From: Spiribacter sp. 1M189
GTDB lineage: Bacteria > Pseudomonadota > Gammaproteobacteria > Nitrococcales > Nitrococcaceae
Length of the DNA stretch: 42,248 bases
Assembly: GCF_040838345.1 (NCBI RefSeq)
Contig: NZ_JBAKFF010000001.1
Location: 1,902,501-1,944,748, forward strand
Direction of reading: 5' to 3'
The stretch's first letter is position 1; every line of letters starts with the position of its first letter. The notes below the pieces were generated by a model. That model was given only the letters and a program-made list of their open reading frames with translations, searched no databases and was not told the DNA's origin. The translations under genes were made by a program, and so were the position numbers. Shown piece by piece: positions 35,450 to 42,248 of this stretch.

Positions 35450-36287
35450 TCCCGCCACTCAACAGCTGCTGGACATCCTGGATGGCCTCTGGACGCAGCT
35501 CCCGGCCGAGGTGAAGGCCTACGGCGACGCCCGGTGGCCAAGGGGAAGCCATGTAGCTTTGGGCTGGCCATACTCTCAGATCATGGTCATCCCCTCGCTG
35601 CGGCTGATGTATGTGCCCATTGCCAAGAACGCCTGCTCCACCCTGAAGCGTATGATGCTGGATCTGGCGGGGTTTCCGGCGGACTCGGCCGCGCAGGCGC
35701 ATGTGCATGAATGCCTTGACTTCTATCAAACGGGCTTGCAGCTAAAGGACTGGCCTAGAGAGGATGTCGAGCGGTTTCTGACGGAGCCAAGGTGGTTCCG
35801 CTTTGTCGTGATGCGGGATCCGCTCGAGCGGCTTGTCAGCGCTTATCTGGAGAAGTTCGTTCGCAATCGGCTGCTACCGGGCAACCGGGTGCACACGGCG
35901 CCTGTGGTCGCGGCTATGCAATGTACTGATGCTCCAGACCTCGCCAGGGGTATCACCTTTCGACAGTTCGCCGAATATGTCGCTGCGACGCCCGCTGGTC
36001 TCCTCGACCCGCACTGGCGGCCGCAATGCTTATGTGTGCCCGAGCAGGATGTTCAGATTGTCGGCTTCCAGATCGATCAGATTGATCAGCTAAAGAGTGA
36101 TTTAAGGGCCTGGTGTGGCTGTATGCCGGTGGTGGGTCACCACAACAGGACGACAATAGAAAAGCGGGCCCCTCAGCGCGGCGGGCTCGCAGACCATCTA
36201 CCAAAGCACCTTGATCCGATCGAGTCTATCTGTGCTCAGGCGTTGCTCGATAGCGGCATTGAGCATGTGTTGTGCGGGCACGCGTGA
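35415..36287 (+). CDS. Sulfotransferase (Sulfotransfer_2-like)
   Basis: A 290-residue protein (282 if the ATG at 35439 is used). VPIAKNACSTLKRMML carries the 5'-phosphosulfate loop for PAPS binding. FVVMRDPLERLVSAYLEKF carries the 3'-phosphate motif with its conserved Arg and Ser. Bacterial members of this family sulfate surface glycans. It lies at the end of the glycan gene run, so the likely acceptor is the exported polysaccharide. Neither start has a strong ribosome site, consistent with coupling to the 53-codon frame upstream. Acceptor and start are uncertain. Confidence 0.85.
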   Translation: MRCRELLLMVSDPATQQLLDILDGLWTQLPAEVKAYGDARWPRGSHVALGWPYSQIMVIPSLRLMYVPIAKNACSTLKRMMLDLAGFPADSAAQAHVHECLDFYQTGLQLKDWPREDVERFLTEPRWFRFVVMRDPLERLVSAYLEKFVRNRLLPGNRVHTAPVVAAMQCTDAPDLARGITFRQFAEYVAATPAGLLDPHWRPQCLCVPEQDVQIVGFQIDQIDQLKSDLRAWCGCMPVVGHHNRTTIEKRAPQRGGLADHLPKHLDPIESICAQALLDSGIEHVLCGHA

Positions 36288-36293
36288 CTCGGT

Positions 36294-36340
36294 CAAACAA
36301 CGACTTGGGCCTGTGGGTCACAGACCCAAGCCGTTGTTTG
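36294..36340 (+). terminator. Long inverted repeat after the sulfotransferase gene
   Basis: CAAACAACG-A-CTTGGG (36294-36309) pairs with CCCAAG-C-CGTTGTTTG (36325-36340) with one mismatch. Inside, CTGTG and CACAG form a second helix around GGT. It begins 6 bases after the stop codon. A T-rich stretch (CCTTTTT) follows only after 13 bases, so this is a probable but non-classical terminator separating the glycan genes from the giant gene. Confidence 0.62.
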
Positions 36341-36379
36341 GCGCCGGTCACACCTTTTTCGGCTGATCCTGGATATGTG

Positions 36380-36408
36380 TTGAATCGTCATAAAACCTTA
36401 GGCATAGT
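36380..36408 (+). promoter_or_regulatory. Candidate sigma-70 promoter of the giant RTX gene
   Basis: TTGAAT (36380-36385) and CATAGT (36403-36408) are separated by exactly 17 bp, each four of six matches to consensus. The predicted start near 36415 leaves a leader of about 97 bases. This is the best pair visible in the 224-base gap. Confidence 0.48.
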
Positions 36409-36446
36409 CTCAAGCAGTCTGCGAAAAGCGCGGGATACTTTGTTGT

Positions 36447-36468
36447 AGAGCTTCACAGCTGTAAGCTC
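36447..36468 (+). other. Hairpin in the 5' leader of the giant RTX gene
   Basis: AGAGCTT (36447-36453) pairs with AAGCTCT (36462 region to 36468) around CACAGCTGT, whose own core ACAGCTGT is palindromic. It lies 44 bases before the start codon in the predicted untranslated leader. Stabilising hairpins occur in leaders of abundant surface-layer mRNAs. That role is inferred. Confidence 0.45.
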
Positions 36469-36511
36469 TGCGGCACTAACCGGTAACAATGTTGGTCGGA
36501 GGAAAGCCAAG

Positions 36512-39500
36512 ATGGCGATCACCCAAGAGATCCGAACAGATATCATCGAACTTTATGTGGGGCTGCTGGGTCGTGCCCCTGATCGGGACGGCCTGAGTTT
36601 TTGGGCTAATGGCTATGTAACCCGCGTGGATTCGGGCGATTCGCCTGAAGAGGCGATCAAGTCGATCGCCCAGGATATGTTCCAGAGCCAGGGTGCGAGC
36701 ACCTACTATCCTGCTTTCCTCTCCAACGAGGAGATAGTGCGGCAGTTCTATGAGAATGTTCTGGGTCGCGGTCCGGATCAGCAGGATCAGGAAGGAATCG
36801 ATTTTTGGACGGCGGCGCTGGACAGCCGACCAGCCGGTGACGTCATCGTTGATATGATCAACGCGGCGCTTAACCCTGTCCGCGAGGATCCGCTGCGGCT
36901 AGAGACCAAGCAGCTGCTTGAGAACAAAGTCGCTGTTGCCGATTACTACGGTACGGAAGTCAGCGAGGCAGGGACTCCGAGTCAGGAAGATATCAAAGTC
37001 TCCACCGACCTCATTGATGCGGTGACGGTTGACACTGACACCTCAACGCCTGCCGCGGTGAAGCAGTTCGTCGACGCAGAAGTTGCGAAGGACACCGACC
37101 CGACTTTTACTCTCACTACAAGTGCGCAGTCCGTCGATGAGGGCGGATCGGTCATCTTCAACCTCCAGACTACCAACGTCGCCGCTGGCACCGAGTACTC
37201 CTATGAAATTTCGGGCGTCGACGCTGCCGACCTGACTAGCCCGCTCACCGGTACCGTCACGATTGATGCCGACGGCAAGGCGAGCATCGCCGTCGATGTG
37301 GCCGAAGACGCGGTTATCGCCGAGACCGAGACACTGTCGCTCGAGGTTGCGGGTCAGACGGCCGACGTGACCGTCAGCGAGCTCACGCCGACGTTCGAGC
37401 TCTCTGCAAGCGCTGATTCGGTCGACGAGGGCAACTCGGTTGTCTTCACGCTCAATACCACGAATGTTGGCGAAGGGGTTTCCTACAACTACGAGATCAC
37501 CGGTGTTCAGGGTGCGGATCTGAATACGCCGCTCACCGGCACGGTGACTACGGACGCCAATGGCCAGGCCACCCTCGCCGTCGAGGTCGCAGAGGATGCG
37601 GAGCTTGATGAGAGCGAGACGATGGAGCTCACGGTGGCGGGTGAGTCCACCTCTGTGACGGTTAATGAAACGACACAGCCGGACCTCAGCCTCACGGCAA
37701 GCACCGAGTCGCTCTTCGAGGGTGAGTCGGTGACTTTCACGCTTACCGACGCCAACCAGGTGGTCAATGGGGACTCCTACACCTACACCATCTCCGGTGT
37801 GCAGGCGGCGGATATCGACGGTGCACTGAGTGGCACCATGACGGTCGGCGATGACGGCAAGGCGGCTGTCACGGTCACGGTCGCAACGGATGCCCAGATT
37901 GAAGATCCCGAGACTCTGACCTTCGAGGTCGACAGCCTTCAGGCACAGGTCACGGTCAACGATGTTGATCCGGTCGGTGAGACGTTCCAGCTCACCACCG
38001 GGATCGATGTGCTCGCCCCCAATGCGAGCGATGCGAATGACCGCACCACCCAAGGCGATGACACGATCGTCGCGGTGAACGACGAGTACAACACCGGCGA
38101 TAACATCAATGCCGGCGAAGGAACTGATCGGCTCAACTACACGGTGAACGCGGACAACCCGGATCAGGACGTCGTGTTGACCAGTGTTGAGCAGGTCTAC
38201 GCCCGGGTGATTGACACCGATGGCGAGACGATCAATGCCGCAGATTGGGATTCTGATCTCAGCCAGGTCTGGTATGACCGCGGCACGGAGGACCTGAGCG
38301 TCGAGAACGTCGGTTCGATCGTGACCGCCGGCGTGGTCGGTGGTGATGGAGATGGCGATTACACCCTGACCTACGACGCCGATGTCGTCTCTGGCAGCGA
38401 GGACGAGCAGTCGATCGTGGTTCAGGGCGCTGATGTCGGTGCGATCAATGTCGGCGGTGTCGAGACTGTCTCTGTCGCCGCCGCCGAAGCAGTCACTGCG
38501 GCGAGCAGCTACAGCCTCAGCATGGATTCCGCCGAGACGATCAATGTCTCCGGTGAGGTGGACCAGACCGTCAACGTGGACGGTCTTACTATCAATGCCA
38601 CCGACATCAATGTGAGCGGAACCGGGGCGGTCAACCTCACCCTCGCCAATCAGGATGCGGCGACAGACACGGTCTCGGTCACGGGCGGTGACGGTGCTGA
38701 CACCCTGGATGTGTCCGCGCACCAGGCAAGTGCCCTGTCTGTCGACGGCGGTGCCGGCAACGACACGGTCGAGGTTGGGGTTAACCTTGAGACGGACGAC
38801 GTGATCTCGGGTGGCACAGGCTCGAACACGTTCTCCGTGACGGGGAACTTCACCAATAACGAGGCCGGACTTGGGAACATCACGGCGTTCGAGACGCTGG
38901 ATGTGACAATGAATGCCGCGACGAATCAGCCGAACGTCGCTAATGTTTCGCTGATCAGCGGGCTCTCCACAGCGATCGCGACAACTCAACAGGGTGAGGT
39001 AGAGAGCATCACCTTTAATGGTGTCGATGGAGAGACGCTCATTGCCCGTAATATCGATGGGGCCAATGCACCGGCGGATTTCAACAGTGTCGTGATCAAT
39101 CTATCCGACAGCGCCTCAGACGCGGTTGCCAACCTCACGCTGACCAACCGTGACGCGGGTAATGATCTCGATGTAGAGGCGGTTGCCACCGTCGATGTTG
39201 AGCAGCTAAACCTCGTCATCGACGATGTGGTTGGTGACGGTGTAGTTGTGGATGATCTGCAGTCCGACGGTGATCCACTTAGTACGGTGGATGTGTCTGG
39301 TAACAACGATCTGGTTATCGGCGGAGAAGATCCGATCACCGTTTCCACCTTTGATGCGTCCGATCTGAATGGGTCGCTCGATCTGACCGCAGGCGATGCA
39401 AGCCAAGCTCTTACGGGCGGCTCGCAGGCAGCGACATTCCGGTTTGATGGCAACCTCGATAGCGAAGACTCCGTGACCGGCAACAGCGGTAACGACCAGG

Positions 39501-42248
39501 TAGTCGCGACGATTGATAATGGAAATTCGGTTGCGCCGACCCTGAATGACATCGAGACCGTTGACCTTCAGATCAACGGCGGGACCTTCGACGGCGCCAA
39601 CACGACCGGCCTTGAGACGGTCGAGCTGGATGCCCAGGGTAATCTCACCCTGCAGAATCTCGAAAATGGCGTGACGGTTAGCCAGGACGGAATCAACGGC
39701 AACCCCGGTGTCGTCTTGGGTGGCCGCGAGAATGTCGATACCGCGATTACCTTTAACAACGACGGCGCAACCGCCGATCTGGATAATGGGACGCTCAACA
39801 CTAGAAACGTCACGAGCCTGACGATCACTGCCGACAGCGGCGACGACGGCAGTGGCGAGAACCTCGACTTCGACAGCCTGACCAGTGACGCCGCACTCAC
39901 GAGTGCGACCTTCACGACGGCCGAAGATAATCTGACCGTGGGCGATGTGAGTGCGCCCTCGCTTGAGAGCCTGACGCTCACCGGGCGTGGCGGTGATATC
40001 GGCCTAGGCGATGTCACCGCCATTGACCCGAACGATGCCGAGGATATTTCCGACCTCAACAGCTTCACGGTGGATGCCCAAAACGGCTCCGTTGTAACGA
40101 CCGGCGCAGTCGATGCATCCGGTGCCCAGGATGTCGTTGTGGACCTCGATTTCCAAGACGACTTCGGCGCATCGGAGCTGGGCGATGTTACGGCCGGTTC
40201 GATTCAGTCGATCAATGCTGACGTGCTTGACGGTGGCACTAGCCTGACCCTTGGCAATGTGACTGCCGAGGCCGGCGACATTGGCAACGTCACCGTCAAC
40301 GCGGCTGACCAGTTTGACGGTGGCGACCTGGTAGCCAGCGCTGCCGTTGGCGGGAGTATCGGGAATATCGATGTGACGCTGACGGGGTCGGGTCACAATG
40401 GTGCATCCGACCTCGGTACCGTCACCGCGAATACGACCGGTTCGGTTGGCAACATCACGGTGACGAACCGTTCAGATCAGGGCTTCACCCTCGGTGCGGT
40501 CACTGCTGCAACGCTCGGCACCATCGATGTGACCGCTGAGTCCGACGTGACATTCAACACTGGCCCGGTCGCTCAGACGATCGGGGCGATCACGATCGAC
40601 GTGACCGAGGGCAACACAGTCAACCTCGGTACGATCGGCGCGACCGATGGATCGCTCAACGGTGCGACGGTCGACGGCGCCGGCGACTTCGACATGACCG
40701 TTTCTGATGTTGAAACGGTTGGCAATATCGACGCAAGTGACGCAACTGGCACCGTAACCATCGACCTCGACAACGCTACTGAAAATGGCATTACCTATAC
40801 CGGTGGTGCAGCGGTTGATGACTTCCTGGGTACCGGAGGCGCTGATACCGTCACCGGCGGTGTTGGGGACGATATCCTTGATGGCAACAATGGCTCGGAC
40901 AGCCTCGTCGGTGGCGCCGGCAATGACAACGTCTCCGGCGGCGGCGACGATGACACCATCGAAGGGAACGCCGGCGACGATACGCTCGACGGTGGAGACG
41001 GAGACGACGACGTATCCGGGGGTACCGGCAACGACTCCATCGTGGGTGGCGCAGGTGCCGACAGTCTCGACGGTGGAACGGGTATCGACACCATTGATGG
41101 CGACGCAGGTAATGATGTCATCACCGGCGGCCTCAACGCCGACTCCCTGGTCGGTGGTGACGACGATGACGTGTTCGTCTACAACAATCTCAACGAATTC
41201 GTTGATGGCGAGACGGTTGACGGTGGCACCGGGAACGATGCCATTCGCCTTAACACCACTGGCACCTTCGACTTCTCGAACATCAACGTTTCGAGCGTTG
41301 AGGAGGTTGAGCTCAACGCGGGTGACAGCGATGTCACGCTGAGTCTGGTGGATAACGGCGACGACTTCAGCGGTGATGCCGCGGTTGAGGTCTCGAACAC
41401 CACCGGGACAGCGTTCACCAGCAACCTCACCCTTACCGCAGGAAGCGAAGGGGTCAACGTTACCTCGGCCGACTTCGACGGCGATGACGTGATGACCGGC
41501 AGCACTGCTGCAGACTTCCTGCAGGGCGGAGCGGGGAACGACAGCCTGACGGGTAATGATGGCAACGATTCGTTCATCGGCGGAGCGGGTGTTGACACGA
41601 TCACCGGTGGTATCGGCAACGATGAAGTCTTTGGTGATGCCGGTGCTGATGTGATCGATACAGGGGGCGGCGACGACACCATCGGCTACAACAGCGATGC
41701 CGAGCTCTTCAACGCGGACGGTACGCTGGTCGATGCTCAGGTCGACGGTGGCCTTAACACCGACAGCCTCCAGCTCGACAGCACAAGCGGTGTCTTCACG
41801 ATTGAGACCACTGACAACGTGCAGAGCATCCTGAACGTGGAGCAGATCACCGCGGTTGCATCGGAGAATGCTTACAGCATCACGCTGAGCGACCTGGTCG
41901 CGAATAACTCGGCATTCGGCACGGTCGACCTTTCGGGTGACAGCAATGCAACCGGCGATAACGTCATCGACGTATCGGCTGAGGATACGGTGGCATACAC
42001 CCTCACCGGTTCCGCCGGCGCTGATCAGATCACCGGCGGTGGAGGCAACGACACCATCACTGGTGGTGCGGGCGCTGACGAGTTGACGGGTGGTGATGGA
42101 GATGACCGTTTCGTATTCACTACCGGCGATGTCGCCGCGGGCGAGACGGTGACGAACACCAATGGTACGGCCACGCTCACCAACGCCGGTAACGGTAGCG
42201 TTGACTTCACTGAGCTCAGTGACGGGGACGGCGGTTCGCTAGACCAGG
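36512..42248 (+). CDS. Giant DUF4214/Calx-beta/RTX surface protein, partial (runs off window)
   Basis: An open frame of at least 1912 codons with no stop before the window end. CGGAGGA precedes the ATG. There is no signal peptide, and I found no cysteine. Domains in order: DUF4214 (about 10-150, YVGLLGRAPDRDGLSFW and YENVLGRGPD); three Calx-beta-like repeats of about 96 residues (196-485, each with a S-x-EG motif); a long Thr/Asp/Gly/Asn-rich beta-repeat region (about 495-1430) like that of S-layer proteins; then RTX nonapeptide blocks near 1430-1553, 1664-1727 and 1830-1867. RTX repeats imply calcium-driven folding outside the cell and type I export, with the signal expected at the missing C-terminus. 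Best reading: an S-layer or giant adhesin served by the exporter at 22053-26606. Confidence 0.9.
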   Translation, partial: MAITQEIRTDIIELYVGLLGRAPDRDGLSFWANGYVTRVDSGDSPEEAIKSIAQDMFQSQGASTYYPAFLSNEEIVRQFYENVLGRGPDQQDQEGIDFWTAALDSRPAGDVIVDMINAALNPVREDPLRLETKQLLENKVAVADYYGTEVSEAGTPSQEDIKVSTDLIDAVTVDTDTSTPAAVKQFVDAEVAKDTDPTFTLTTSAQSVDEGGSVIFNLQTTNVAAGTEYSYEISGVDAADLTSPLTGTVTIDADGKASIAVDVAEDAVIAETETLSLEVAGQTADVTVSELTPTFELSASADSVDEGNSVVFTLNTTNVGEGVSYNYEITGVQGADLNTPLTGTVTTDANGQATLAVEVAEDAELDESETMELTVAGESTSVTVNETTQPDLSLTASTESLFEGESVTFTLTDANQVVNGDSYTYTISGVQAADIDGALSGTMTVGDDGKAAVTVTVATDAQIEDPETLTFEVDSLQAQVTVNDVDPVGETFQLTTGIDVLAPNASDANDRTTQGDDTIVAVNDEYNTGDNINAGEGTDRLNYTVNADNPDQDVVLTSVEQVYARVIDTDGETINAADWDSDLSQVWYDRGTEDLSVENVGSIVTAGVVGGDGDGDYTLTYDADVVSGSEDEQSIVVQGADVGAINVGGVETVSVAAAEAVTAASSYSLSMDSAETINVSGEVDQTVNVDGLTINATDINVSGTGAVNLTLANQDAATDTVSVTGGDGADTLDVSAHQASALSVDGGAGNDTVEVGVNLETDDVISGGTGSNTFSVTGNFTNNEAGLGNITAFETLDVTMNAATNQPNVANVSLISGLSTAIATTQQGEVESITFNGVDGETLIARNIDGANAPADFNSVVINLSDSASDAVANLTLTNRDAGNDLDVEAVATVDVEQLNLVIDDVVGDGVVVDDLQSDGDPLSTVDVSGNNDLVIGGEDPITVSTFDASDLNGSLDLTAGDASQALTGGSQAATFRFDGNLDSEDSVTGNSGNDQVVATIDNGNSVAPTLNDIETVDLQINGGTFDGANTTGLETVELDAQGNLTLQNLENGVTVSQDGINGNPGVVLGGRENVDTAITFNNDGATADLDNGTLNTRNVTSLTITADSGDDGSGENLDFDSLTSDAALTSATFTTAEDNLTVGDVSAPSLESLTLTGRGGDIGLGDVTAIDPNDAEDISDLNSFTVDAQNGSVVTTGAVDASGAQDVVVDLDFQDDFGASELGDVTAGSIQSINADVLDGGTSLTLGNVTAEAGDIGNVTVNAADQFDGGDLVASAAVGGSIGNIDVTLTGSGHNGASDLGTVTANTTGSVGNITVTNRSDQGFTLGAVTAATLGTIDVTAESDVTFNTGPVAQTIGAITIDVTEGNTVNLGTIGATDGSLNGATVDGAGDFDMTVSDVETVGNIDASDATGTVTIDLDNATENGITYTGGAAVDDFLGTGGADTVTGGVGDDILDGNNGSDSLVGGAGNDNVSGGGDDDTIEGNAGDDTLDGGDGDDDVSGGTGNDSIVGGAGADSLDGGTGIDTIDGDAGNDVITGGLNADSLVGGDDDDVFVYNNLNEFVDGETVDGGTGNDAIRLNTTGTFDFSNINVSSVEEVELNAGDSDVTLSLVDNGDDFSGDAAVEVSNTTGTAFTSNLTLTAGSEGVNVTSADFDGDDVMTGSTAADFLQGGAGNDSLTGNDGNDSFIGGAGVDTITGGIGNDEVFGDAGADVIDTGGGDDTIGYNSDAELFNADGTLVDAQVDGGLNTDSLQLDSTSGVFTIETTDNVQSILNVEQITAVASENAYSITLSDLVANNSAFGTVDLSGDSNATGDNVIDVSAEDTVAYTLTGSAGADQITGGGGNDTITGGAGADELTGGDGDDRFVFTTGDVAAGETVTNTNGTATLTNAGNGSVDFTELSDGDGGSLDQ
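37103..37970 (+). repeat. Three Calx-beta-like repeats of about 96 codons
   Basis: Repeat starts near 37103, 37391 and 37682 give periods of 288 and 291 bases. Shared protein features are SVDEG (or SLFEG), a YxYxIxGV strand followed by AADL or similar, LTGTVT, then an acidic ED...ETxxLxV segment. The copies diverge clearly in DNA, so this is an old expansion. Confidence 0.82.
40800..41170 (+). repeat. RTX nonapeptide block 1
   Basis: Consecutive GGxGxDxLx-type units such as GGAGNDNVS, GNAGDDTLD, GGTGNDSIV and GGAGADSLD fold into a calcium-binding beta-roll in known RTX proteins. About 12 units are readable before the sequence returns to beta-repeat type (DDDVFVYNNL). Confidence 0.92.
41500..41690 (+). 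repeat. RTX nonapeptide block 2
   Basis: Units GGAGNDSLT, GNDGNDSFI, GGAGVDTIT, GGIGNDEVF and GDAGADVID are readable in the same frame, followed by GGGDDTIGYNSDAELF, a common end of a beta-roll. Confidence 0.9.
42005..42118 (+). repeat. RTX nonapeptide block 3
   Basis: Units GSAGADQIT, GGGGNDTIT, GGAGADELT and GGDGDDRFVF form a third short beta-roll block close to the window end. The protein continues beyond it. Confidence 0.88.

Noticed and set aside
37043-38989. A 648-codon open frame on the minus strand
   Set aside because: It lies entirely antisense to the giant RTX gene, whose plus-strand frame has domain structure and a good ribosome site. Repetitive Asp/Thr/Gly codons leave the opposite strand free of stops.

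Overview
The window looks like the chromosome of a halophilic or haloalkaliphilic gammaproteobacterium, most likely related to the Ectothiorhodospiraceae (for example Spiribacter or Halorhodospira). This is an inference. It rests on the gammaproteobacterial 23S/5S sequence, the acidic secreted proteins, the high GC with strong G/C third positions in the respiratory block, and gene order. A 5S rRNA, birA, pantothenate kinase, tRNA-Thr(UGU) order recalls the Escherichia coli rrnB-murB-birA-coaA-thrU block, here interrupted by inserted genes.

Layout. (1) 1-2766: the 3' part of 23S rRNA, 5S rRNA and the rrn terminator. (2) 2801-11199: a nitrogen-scavenging block. A urea/short-chain-amide ABC importer (urtABCDE, minus strand) is divergent from formamidase fmdA, the zinc-ribbon gene fmdB and a GAF-AAA+-HTH sigma-54 activator. 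The 295-bp intergenic region carries two face-to-face sigma-54 promoters and two GACAATGTC operators placed at nearly identical distances from both. (3) 11226-12867: birA, an uncharacterised 45-codon gene and coaX, joined by ATGA overlaps. (4) 12990-14612: an acidic DUF4214 protein containing a perfect 513-bp tandem duplication. (5) 14684-14759: tRNA-Thr. (6) 14896-21914: a compact respiratory operon behind an ANR/FNR-type box. It encodes CcoN with a CcoS-like N-terminus, CcoO, a membrane monoheme cytochrome c, a diheme c4/TsdB-like cytochrome, a TsdA-like diheme cytochrome and a CcoI-type copper ATPase. (7) 22053-26606: a complete type I secretion system (ABC, membrane fusion, TolC-like). (8) 26599-36287: surface-glycan genes coupled directly to the secretion genes, with Wzm/Wzt, a WbdD-like methyltransferase/coiled coil, a triple glycosyltransferase and a sulfotransferase. 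(9) 36512 to the end: a giant, cysteine-free, signal-peptide-less protein with an N-terminal DUF4214 domain, three Calx-beta-like repeats, a long beta-repeat region and RTX blocks. It runs off the window.

How it fits together. Regions 7-9 resemble the logic of the Caulobacter RsaA S-layer locus: a type I exporter, O-polysaccharide synthesis and an RTX surface protein that needs that polysaccharide for anchoring. Both DUF4214 proteins are plausible cargo of the exporter. Region 6 would pass electrons from a TsdA-type reaction (thiosulfate to tetrathionate) through c4 to a cbb3 oxidase, with the copper pump maturing the oxidase. Region 2 would import and hydrolyse formamide or urea-like amides under sigma-54 control.
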